Shown piece by piece: positions 7,262 through 13,448 of a stretch of DNA of 13,518 nucleotides (the first letter of the stretch is position 1; every line of letters begins with the position of its first letter). The DNA lies in assembly GCA_934394665.1 (NCBI GenBank), contig CAKRRS010000077.1, forward strand, positions 1 to 13,518. Reading direction: 5' to 3'. The position numbers and the translations under genes were made by a program. A model generated the notes under the pieces. It had not been told where the DNA came from and searched no databases. It worked only from the letters and a program-made list of their open reading frames with translations. This stretch comes from an uncultured Acetatifactor sp. GTDB lineage: Bacteria > Bacillota > Clostridia > Lachnospirales > Lachnospiraceae.

Positions 7262-8602
7262 TTATCTTTCGGCACTTTGTAAATTTTCCACATAATCAGC
7301 TGCTTCCTCCGGTGTGTAAACGCCGGTCATAACACCGAAGGTAGCATCAAAATATCCATATGCCACATTGGACGAAAGTGAATTAAACGGCTCAGTTACT
7401 GCTTTCCAATCATCATTTAATGCCGTGATCATCGTGGAAAGTACAGGATGTTGGCTCTCATCAATCTGTCCATTATATGTAGAGCACGGTAATGCCGCGG
7501 TATCCTCGGCAATGATCCTGGTTCCCTCTTCGCCGTAATAGAACTGCCAGAACTGCATAATTGCATCTAACAATGCAGGATCTTCTGCTGCCTTTGAAGA
7601 TACTACATAAACACCGCCGGATGCCTTGATTCCGATCTGCTGCTCATACTGGCTGTCAGAAAAGGTAGGTCCCCAGAAAAATCCGATTTTAGAAGCCATA
7701 TCACTTCCCTCAAAATCACCGATATCCCATGCTCCGGAATTGAACATTGCTGCATTTCCACCAAGGAACTGCTCTTTTGCTTCAAAATATCCAATATTGG
7801 AAATGTCCTTTGTGAAAGTTCCTTTTTCACGCATTTCTTCTACTTTTTCAAAATAGTGAATAAAGTCTTCGTTATTCCAGGAAATGCTTCCATCCTTCAG
7901 ACCGTCAAGCTTTTCAAAGAATCCATATCTTGCAAGCATTGTCTCAAATGCCCAGATACTGTAATTATCCTGCGCCCCCACGGTCAGCGGTGTGATTCCG
8001 GCTGCATTCAGCTTATCTACCGCATCCAGGAACTCTTCATAGGTAACAGGCACTTCTTCGATTCCTGCCTGCTGGAAGAGATCTTTGTTATAATAAAATC
8101 CTACCATCATAACTTCACTGGGCATTCCCACATCTTTGCCGTCAACGGTACATGAATGCACCAGTCCGGGAAGAAGGCTGTCATTGATACCATACTGATC
8201 CAATGCATCCGTCAGATCATATAAATACCCATTCTGTGCGAACTCCTTTGCGGTTGCCTGCTCCAGCCAGAAAACATCCGGAAGCTTATTTTCTCCTGCC
8301 AGTAAAGTCATCTGTGTATTATGCTCGGACACTTCTTTGCCCGTAATATCAATTTTAATCCCCGGATGGCTTTCTTCAAAGGCAGTAATAATCTTCTGCA
8401 GATGCGGCTCCTGTGCCTGAATATCAGCAACATGCTCTGCAAACTTGATCGTGATCTCTCCGGACCCATCTGCAGTCGTAGAGCTCTGCGCAGTCTCTGC
8501 ACTATCTGTAGTTCCTTCTGCATTTCCGCATCCTGCCATCGTAAACAGCATAGCAGCCGCACAAGTAAGTGCCATCATTTTTCTCCAATACTTTTTCATC
8601 AT
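7262..8602 (-). CDS. Sugar ABC transporter substrate-binding lipoprotein (solute-binding family 1)
   Basis: This is a 446-residue exported lipoprotein. Its start MMKKYWRKMM, the hydrophobic core and the lipobox MAGC give a lipidated C25. A Ser/Thr/Ala-rich linker (GTTDSAETAQSSTTADGSG) follows. The mature part has the MalE/MsmE pattern: ITIKFAEHVADI, FEESHPGIKIDITGKE, NKLPDVFWLEQA, VGFYYNKDLFQQAGIEEVPVTYEEF, AMFNSGAWDIG and, near the end, a PALLDAIMQFWQFYYGEEG segment. It captures an oligosaccharide at the cell surface for the two permeases encoded next. The frame opens at 8638, but ATG 8602 has AAGGAGGG with 7-base spacing and is the start that places the signal peptide at the N-terminus. The gap to the GH116 stop is 13 bases. 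Confidence 0.94.
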   Translation of the reverse strand: MMKKYWRKMMALTCAAAMLFTMAGCGNAEGTTDSAETAQSSTTADGSGEITIKFAEHVADIQAQEPHLQKIITAFEESHPGIKIDITGKEVSEHNTQMTLLAGENKLPDVFWLEQATAKEFAQNGYLYDLTDALDQYGINDSLLPGLVHSCTVDGKDVGMPSEVMMVGFYYNKDLFQQAGIEEVPVTYEEFLDAVDKLNAAGITPLTVGAQDNYSIWAFETMLARYGFFEKLDGLKDGSISWNNEDFIHYFEKVEEMREKGTFTKDISNIGYFEAKEQFLGGNAAMFNSGAWDIGDFEGSDMASKIGFFWGPTFSDSQYEQQIGIKASGGVYVVSSKAAEDPALLDAIMQFWQFYYGEEGTRIIAEDTAALPCSTYNGQIDESQHPVLSTMITALNDDWKAVTEPFNSLSSNVAYGYFDATFGVMTGVYTPEEAADYVENLQSAER

Positions 8603-8609
8603 AATTGTA

Positions 8610-8617
8610 CCCTCCTT
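8610..8617 (-). promoter_or_regulatory. Ribosome binding site that fixes the binding-protein start
   Basis: AAGGAGGG overlaps the GH116 stop codon and lies 7 bases before ATG 8602. The longer frame from 8638 would bury this site inside the coding region and displace the signal peptide. Confidence 0.85.
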
Positions 8618-11081
8618 ATTCTTGTACATGAATATCATCTAACGTCCCATACAGGATGTCAATATGTTTGCACATTTTCCCATTCTCTTCCTTCTGACTG
8701 TAGATACCCCATGCTTTTCCACAGATGAAGAAACTGGACATTTCACCTTCTATTGCAGGATGGAATGACAAGGTTCCGCGATACATATCACTTTGCAGTC
8801 CCAATAATGCATTCAGCACTCCCCAGCTTGCCATTGCTCTGCAATAATGATGACCGGACTCGATCTCACTGAACGGATTCCTCTTGTATCCGTCATAACG
8901 ATCCCGAATTGACTTTACCACCGTCAGACCTTCCTCTACACAACCTGAATAAATCAGATTAACGGCTACTTCATACTCTACTCCTGTCCACACCTCTCCG
9001 GCATAGGATAACGGGAATTTAGGTCTGCCGCCTTTCGGCCAGGTAGCTACTACCATTCCATGCTCTTCATTGATTGCATATGCTCTGTGTACACTGTCCG
9101 TATGATAAAAATCCGTTTTGTAATTATACTTGAATACGGATTCCATAGCAGATTTTACATGCTCTTTCGGTAAAATCTCCCCGATTCCGGCCATATATGC
9201 CAAGAACTGTCCGAGAAGCTGATCTGACAGGCAGCCTTTTCCGAATTGATACTTATATTTATCAATCTCCTTCTGTACCTGAATATAATATTCTCCGTCA
9301 AACATCAGTTGATCGGCTCTTGCAACTCCTTTTTCGTAAGCATCTGCGTATAGCTGATGATGTTCTTCATCCCCTACGATCTCAGCCATCTCTTCACAGC
9401 ATTTCAGTGCTGCCAGGAAGATACTGTCCGTCATGGGATTCGGTCCGTAGAATTCAATATCATAGGTTGTATTCTGCTGACCGTCCAGTACATCATCTCC
9501 ATCCAGATCCCATTGTTTCAAGGCATATTCCATTGCCAACACTACTTTGGGCCAAATGGTCTTCAAAAATTCTACATCCCCGAGATTCTTGAAATCCCGG
9601 TAGACACGAACAACACTTCCAAGTTCTCCATCACAGGCCGGAACCATTGCATACCGTTCCTGATCAAATACGGAAAACATTCGTGTAGACATGCAACCTG
9701 TCTCATCTGTTTCTCTCAAAAATTCTACATTACGCATAGTTTTTTCAAGATCCGGGAACAGAAAAGCAACCGTCTGTGCATAATTCCATACATGAGGCAC
9801 ACTACCGTAACCGCAGCCTATGTAGTCACGTATTCCTTCAAATCCGGCAAAAGTTCCATCTTCCAGCCGGAAACATAAATTACTTCGAAGATTCGTAATG
9901 TTTGCAGTCAGAGCATCAATCACATAATAAGGTAATGTAGTCTTATGGAACATAGCATCGGCAAATTTTCTGCTGTCTGATTCCAGTCGTTCCTTATTAT
10001 GGTATACATATTTTGCTACATCCCATGCATCTGTGAATTTTGTTGCATAGTAATTTCTTACTGTTCCGTATTCACCGCGCTGGAATTTCTCGTAGTCCTC
10101 ATCAAACTCGATCCATGCCTTTACTCTGTTAGGAAAATACCATGTAATGACAAATTCGAAGGTTTTTTCTTCTCCCGGCTGAAGTTCTTCCCATGCTCCG
10201 ATGGATCCGATCTTTTCTCTTCTTTTCAGGAAACTGAAATTATGAAATTGTGCAAATTCACATCCCACACTGTCAGATACGGTCTCTTTTTCCAAAAGTC
10301 CATCACTGGTAAAGTCATCCCAGAAATCCTGTATTCCATCCACCCATTCGCCGTCAAACCACTGTGTTTTATAGGTTACATTGGATCCACTGGTCAGAAT
10401 CGCCATATTTCCATACCGTAAATGATCCTCTTGTAAATGTTCGGGTGAATAATACAAACCCTTCACATCATCAAATTCTCGATATTCATTTTTTACACTG
10501 TCGGCCAGCTTCAGGTTCTCAATAACATCATATCCCTCAAAGCCGGATGCATTGGGAAGCGTACCTACCAGGCTTACTTTTGTTGGACAGTCTGCAACAT
10601 TTTTCACCGTGTATCGGATAATTGCGCAGGGAATACTGGAATCATCTGTATTTAAAGGAATAAACGGTGTATATGCTTCCATTGATACTTTTACGGGCAA
10701 TTCGGAATCTTTGAAATTCACCCTTGCAAAAGGATATTCACAAATCAGTTCTGAATCTTCCATTCTTGGCAAGTTTACTAATTCAGCCTGAAGATATCCG
10801 TGCGAACTGGTATATGGCGGAACCATTCTCGATTCCAGAATTTTCGATATAGGTTTTTCCAGTTCTTTGTTTTCCGTACGAATTGCAAAAAAGGAAAGGG
10901 GAAATTTTGTATTCTTTGAAGGCCAGTTAAAAATTTCCCAGTCGAGGAACTTTCCTCTTGAATTTACAGAGAAATTACCTGTTCCGATTCCGCCCAGCAG
11001 AAAACGGACTTCCGTTGCATCCCGCTTAAAGACCCGCGGTGTTCTGTCAAATAATTTCTCTTTTGAAAATGTCTTTTTCAT
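8616..11081 (-). CDS. GH116 family glycoside hydrolase (bile-acid beta-glucosidase/GBA2-like), cytoplasmic
   Basis: This 821-residue protein has no signal peptide. The N-terminal beta-sandwich (about 10-350) opens with FLLGGIGTGNFSVNSRGKF (27-45), the hallmark of this family. The (alpha/alpha)6 catalytic domain (about 380-780) contains FAGFEGIRDY (411-420) and VPHVWNYAQTVAFLFPDLE (428-446). It also contains WDLDGDDVLDG (524-534), TTYDIEFYGPNP (538-549), and LSYAGEVWTGVEYEVA (691-706). E415 is where I would place the nucleophile and D541 the acid/base, by analogy with human GBA2 and TxGH116; this is a hand alignment. Known members are retaining beta-glucosidases, some also acting on xylosides or N-acetylglucosaminides. 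The ATG has AGGAGG five bases before it. It is the first gene of the operon, so the enzyme should act inside the cell on what the transporter imports, releasing a beta-linked sugar. Confidence 0.85.
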   Translation of the reverse strand: MKKTFSKEKLFDRTPRVFKRDATEVRFLLGGIGTGNFSVNSRGKFLDWEIFNWPSKNTKFPLSFFAIRTENKELEKPISKILESRMVPPYTSSHGYLQAELVNLPRMEDSELICEYPFARVNFKDSELPVKVSMEAYTPFIPLNTDDSSIPCAIIRYTVKNVADCPTKVSLVGTLPNASGFEGYDVIENLKLADSVKNEYREFDDVKGLYYSPEHLQEDHLRYGNMAILTSGSNVTYKTQWFDGEWVDGIQDFWDDFTSDGLLEKETVSDSVGCEFAQFHNFSFLKRREKIGSIGAWEELQPGEEKTFEFVITWYFPNRVKAWIEFDEDYEKFQRGEYGTVRNYYATKFTDAWDVAKYVYHNKERLESDSRKFADAMFHKTTLPYYVIDALTANITNLRSNLCFRLEDGTFAGFEGIRDYIGCGYGSVPHVWNYAQTVAFLFPDLEKTMRNVEFLRETDETGCMSTRMFSVFDQERYAMVPACDGELGSVVRVYRDFKNLGDVEFLKTIWPKVVLAMEYALKQWDLDGDDVLDGQQNTTYDIEFYGPNPMTDSIFLAALKCCEEMAEIVGDEEHHQLYADAYEKGVARADQLMFDGEYYIQVQKEIDKYKYQFGKGCLSDQLLGQFLAYMAGIGEILPKEHVKSAMESVFKYNYKTDFYHTDSVHRAYAINEEHGMVVATWPKGGRPKFPLSYAGEVWTGVEYEVAVNLIYSGCVEEGLTVVKSIRDRYDGYKRNPFSEIESGHHYCRAMASWGVLNALLGLQSDMYRGTLSFHPAIEGEMSSFFICGKAWGIYSQKEENGKMCKHIDILYGTLDDIHVQE

Positions 11082-11097
11082 CTTCTCCTCCTTTTAG

Positions 11098-11121
11098 TTG
11101 TTCGGTTGTTCGAATAACTTG
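11098..11121. promoter_or_regulatory. Candidate operator O1 with an extra half-site
   Basis: TTGTTCGG at 11098 is directly followed by TTGTTCGAATAACTTG (11106-11121). The 15-base TTGTTCGAATAACTT recurs exactly at 11174. Its core GTTCGAATAAC has the GT...AC form common for GntR-family operators. The copy here lies just before the GH116 ribosome site, where a bound protein would act as a roadblock. Confidence 0.55.
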
Positions 11122-11132
11122 TTTTATTTTTT

Positions 11133-11161
11133 AACTCTCTGCTTTTGCAGAGAGTTTTTTT
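11133..11161 (+). terminator. Perfect hairpin with T-tract between the divergent promoters and GH116
   Basis: AACTCTCTGC (11133-11142) pairs perfectly with GCAGAGAGTT (11147-11156) around TTTT. It is followed on the plus strand by further T residues. This is an intrinsic terminator for plus-strand transcription, although no plus-strand gene precedes it. On the minus strand it lies in the GH116 leader, flanked by A-rich sequence and without a T-tract, so there it would be a plain 5' stem-loop. Confidence 0.7.
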
Positions 11162-11169
11162 ATTTAATC

Positions 11170-11198
11170 TTGTTTGTTCGAATAACTTATGCTATGAT
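11170..11198 (+). promoter_or_regulatory. Promoter of the GntR-binding-protein regulator
   Basis: TTGTTT (11170-11175), 17 bases, TATGAT (11193-11198; 5 of 6 consensus). The predicted start near 11205 gives a leader of about 47 bases. The O2 repeat overlaps the -35 and spacer, which suggests autorepression. Confidence 0.55.
11174..11189. promoter_or_regulatory. Candidate operator O2
   Basis: TTGTTCGAATAACTTA; the first 15 bases are identical to O1, 68 bp away. It lies inside the regulator promoter and at the predicted start region of the minus-strand operon promoter, so one bound protein could affect both. Confidence 0.6.
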
Positions 11199-11208
11199 AT
11201 TAGCATAA
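11187..11208. repeat. 22-bp inverted repeat spanning both -10 boxes
   Basis: TTATGCTA (11187-11194) and TAGCATAA (11201-11208) are perfect inverted copies around TGATAT. The palindrome covers the -10 of the rightward promoter and the -10 of the leftward promoter. It is either a dimeric operator or a result of two similar extended promoters meeting head to head. Confidence 0.6.
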
Positions 11209-11225
11209 CAAAAATATATTGTCAA
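11197..11225 (-). promoter_or_regulatory. Promoter of the carbohydrate operon
   Basis: On the minus strand a perfect TTGACA (11225-11220) is followed by 17 bases and TAATAT (11202-11197; 4 of 6). Transcription would start near 11190, giving a GH116 leader of about 108 bases that contains the hairpin and O1. It shares bases 11197-11198 with the regulator's -10, so polymerase cannot occupy both promoters at once. Confidence 0.65.
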
Positions 11226-11241
11226 TCACTTTTCAAAATGT

Positions 11242-11247
11242 GGGGGA
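11242..11247 (+). promoter_or_regulatory. Ribosome binding site that fixes the regulator start
   Basis: GGGGGA ends four bases before ATG 11252. The frame could also open at TTG 11219, but that codon falls in the operon promoter and has no ribosome site. Confidence 0.7.
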
Positions 11248-11251
11248 TTTT

Positions 11252-12685
11252 ATGAACACCAGAACACCAAAATACATGCTTATAAAAAATGAATTTGTCC
11301 AGAAAATCGAAAGCGGATATTATCGTCCCGGCGATCTCATCCCTTCCGACAATGAATTAATGCGTACTTTAAATGTAAGTAAGAGCACTATTACACAAGC
11401 CCTGAAATGTCTGGAAGCTGAAGGATATATTATACGGCAACAAGGAAAAGGCACTTTTGTAGCAGACCGCTCCAAAGATAAAATAAACCTTTCTATTTAT
11501 TTATGTCCTATGGAGGATAATGAGAAACATTTTTGGATCTCTCTGATTGAACAGTTTAATCTGACATCTTCCGGTTTTTTCGTAACACCGACTTTTCTCA
11601 CCAACGATAAGGCTCCTCTGCGTGACTCGCTGTTGCAAAGCTTTACCAGTGGAAATGCACCGGATATTCTGTCCCTGGACGGTCCTGATGTCCCCTATTG
11701 GGCATATATGAATTCTCTGCTGCCGTTTGATGGATATATGGATTCGTCTTTCCTATCCTCTTTTCTGTCTCCCATTGTGACACAGGGAACCTATCAGGGA
11801 AAACTATATCATCTGGGTTATACGGAATCCACTTTATGTATTCTGTATAACAAGGAGTTGTTCCATTCCCTTGGTATCCGCATTCCGACTTCTGCGGAAG
11901 ACGCCTGGAGCTGGGATGAGTTTCTGAATGTCTGCCATACAATACAGACCAAAACTTCTTTTCCCTATCCTTTGCTTATGGACTCCGGACGCGGTCTTTC
12001 TCCGAAATCCGGAGAATGGAACAGCTATGCAGGATTGCCATTTATCGTGCAGAACAATGGTAGTTTTTTTAACGATACACTGACGGCAACCTCTGGATAT
12101 ATTAACTCTCCGGCTTCCGTCGCTGCTATGAATTGGCTGGGCGAATTATTTCATAAATATCATTATACCCACGTGGAGGATCTCAGTGCCGATTTTCCTG
12201 AAAACTTTGCCATGAGTCTTTCCCTGCCCAGTGCTTATTTTCAATCGCAGAAAAGGAATAGTAATATCGGCATAATCCCTCTTCCCCATGGTATAAAAGC
12301 AGCTTCTCCCCATGGAAGCTGGGGATTATGCATGTCCAGACAGACACAATATCCCAGGGAATGTTGTGAATTTATCCGTTATGTTTTCAGTCTGCAGAAC
12401 CAGTTGAAGATCAGTCAGTTAACGGGTATTCCTGTTTTAAAAGAGATTTATGACGTAATGGACAGCTTTCAGGCTGGTTCCGGCAACAGCAATATTTTAT
12501 TTTCACAATTACGGAACACCTCTTTTACCAGACCGCAGACCCCCGCATATCCTTTCTTCAGTAAGCAGTTTTCCTATGCGTTTTATAATATTGCCATGGG
12601 TGCTGATGCACAAGAAGAAATGAATCACCTGGCGCAGCAGGTAGACGATCATCTTTACCGGCATAATTACTATCAGCAAAGCTAA
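11252..12685 (+). CDS. Transcriptional regulator: GntR winged helix fused to a solute-binding-protein (family 1) sensor domain
   Basis: This 477-residue protein has two recognisable parts. Residues 5-72 are a GntR-family winged helix: YMLIKNEFVQKIESGYYRPG, then PSDNELMRTLNVSKSTITQA (31-50, recognition helix) and the wing QGKGTFVADR. Residues from about 78 to 470 have the MalE-like binding-protein pattern: GNAPDILSLDGPDV, LLPFDGYM, YQGKLYHLGYTESTLCILYNKELFHSLG, and WSWDEF. Near the end come WGLCMSRQTQYPRECCEFI and a TGIPVLKEIYD segment. No signal peptide or lipobox is present, so it should be cytoplasmic. It is divergent from the sugar operon and is the obvious regulator of it, probably binding the imported sugar or its product. 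The usual GntR sensors are FadR, UTRA, MocR-type aminotransferase or LacI-like domains; a family-1 binding-protein fold is uncommon. Start chosen for its GGGGGA site. Confidence 0.88.
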   Translation: MNTRTPKYMLIKNEFVQKIESGYYRPGDLIPSDNELMRTLNVSKSTITQALKCLEAEGYIIRQQGKGTFVADRSKDKINLSIYLCPMEDNEKHFWISLIEQFNLTSSGFFVTPTFLTNDKAPLRDSLLQSFTSGNAPDILSLDGPDVPYWAYMNSLLPFDGYMDSSFLSSFLSPIVTQGTYQGKLYHLGYTESTLCILYNKELFHSLGIRIPTSAEDAWSWDEFLNVCHTIQTKTSFPYPLLMDSGRGLSPKSGEWNSYAGLPFIVQNNGSFFNDTLTATSGYINSPASVAAMNWLGELFHKYHYTHVEDLSADFPENFAMSLSLPSAYFQSQKRNSNIGIIPLPHGIKAASPHGSWGLCMSRQTQYPRECCEFIRYVFSLQNQLKISQLTGIPVLKEIYDVMDSFQAGSGNSNILFSQLRNTSFTRPQTPAYPFFSKQFSYAFYNIAMGADAQEEMNHLAQQVDDHLYRHNYYQQS

Positions 12686-12691
12686 TAATTT

Positions 12692-12731
12692 AGGCTAAGG
12701 ATAAATAACTTCATTTATCCTTAGCCTTTTT
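12692..12731 (+). terminator. Strong intrinsic terminator of the regulator gene
   Basis: GGCTAAGGATAAAT (12693-12706) pairs perfectly with 12713-12726 around AACTTC, extended by one A-T pair. TTTTT (12727-12731) follows. It lies 6 bases after the regulator stop. The opposite strand lacks a good T-tract, but the stem may also serve the converging gene that ends at 12733. Confidence 0.9.
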
Positions 12732-12732
12732 C

Positions 12733-13317
12733 TTAAATATGCAATTTTGACATTTCCTCTTCCAGTCCCCACCGCTTACAGTTCTCTGCCAACTCCGCCA
12801 GCGAATATCTGAGGTAATCCATGGGCTGTTCCTTCGTAATCTCCACGGCAAAACGAAGATTTTTATAAGTGTTCTTCATTCCCCAGATCACATCCTCCCA
12901 GGGAGTTCCCTCAGGGATTCCTTTCACGCTTTCATCTGCATAGACCACATTTTTGGCTCCCGCCTGATACAGAAGATCGAAATAGGCTTTCATTTCCACT
13001 TCGTTCAGCTTCTCGTGAATAAAAATAAGCCCTTCTCCGTATCCCATAAATGATGCCTTGCCAAGATACCGGTACAGCATCTGCTTTAGCATCTTTTCCG
13101 CACAGGTATAGTCGCTGACTCTTCCCAATACGATCGGAGAAAAACCAATAGAATTAGCCGGAAGAGTGTAAAGCATGCCTTCGCACTCTTTTCCGGCTTT
13201 TATCATTTTCCCTGTTTTCTCAAAAATCACCAGGGATTTCTCATCATATTTTACTTTTTTCTTATAATCATAGATCTTAATGTCTGCACAAAGCTCTGAA
13301 GGGGTAAACTTTTCCAT
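12733..13317 (-). CDS. Degenerate MreB/actin-like N-lobe protein, function unknown (194 aa)
   Basis: Residues 8-130 follow the first lobe of MreB in order. KYDEKSLVIFEKTGKMIKAGKE (24-45) matches the MreB strand 'NEPSVVAID..TGKVLAVGEEA'. GMLYTLPANSIGFSPIVLGRVSDYTCAEKML (47-77) matches 'MIGRTPGNI.AIRPLRDGVIADFD.TE.ML'. GEGLIFIHEKLNEVEMKAYFDLLYQAGAKNVVYADE (94-129) matches 'VICVPSGITEVE..A...A...AGA..V.LIEEP'. The nucleotide-binding DLGTAN loop is absent; the aligned start is ELCADIKIYDYKK. The second lobe is missing too; the last 55 residues are unlike MreB. Normal MreB has about 330-345 residues. It probably cannot bind ATP and may be a partner or remnant of a filament protein. The ATG has GGAGG seven bases upstream. 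It is a single gene with its own promoter and converges with the regulator. Confidence 0.55.
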   Translation of the reverse strand: MEKFTPSELCADIKIYDYKKKVKYDEKSLVIFEKTGKMIKAGKECEGMLYTLPANSIGFSPIVLGRVSDYTCAEKMLKQMLYRYLGKASFMGYGEGLIFIHEKLNEVEMKAYFDLLYQAGAKNVVYADESVKGIPEGTPWEDVIWGMKNTYKNLRFAVEITKEQPMDYLRYSLAELAENCKRWGLEEEMSKLHI

Positions 13318-13346
13318 CCCGGTACCTCCATCCGTTTCTGAAAATA

Positions 13347-13375
13347 AGTATACCTCTTCTGCCCTGTCAGTTCAA
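13347..13375 (-). promoter_or_regulatory. Promoter of the MreB-like gene
   Basis: On the minus strand TTGAAC (13375-13370), 17 bases, TATACT (13352-13347; 5 of 6). The predicted leader is about 23 bases and contains the GGAGG site. The rest of the 13318-13448 gap shows no clear terminator for the upstream gene. Confidence 0.6.
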
Positions 13376-13448
13376 TCTGGTTCTTTTACCGGGGAATCCG
13401 GGTCTCTTCCTTGTGCTCCGCAGGCAGACAGCTCCAGCGTCATAATTC

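Noticed and set aside
9357..9878. 173-codon plus-strand frame
   Set aside because: Antisense shadow of the GH116 catalytic domain; no ribosome site or family pattern.
11222..11237. Possible CcpA (cre) site overlapping the leftward -35
   Set aside because: TGAAAAGTGATTGACA lacks the central CG and the spacing of the cre consensus.
11219..11251. Earlier TTG start for the regulator
   Set aside because: It lies in the leftward promoter and lacks a ribosome site; ATG 11252 has GGGGGA at good spacing.
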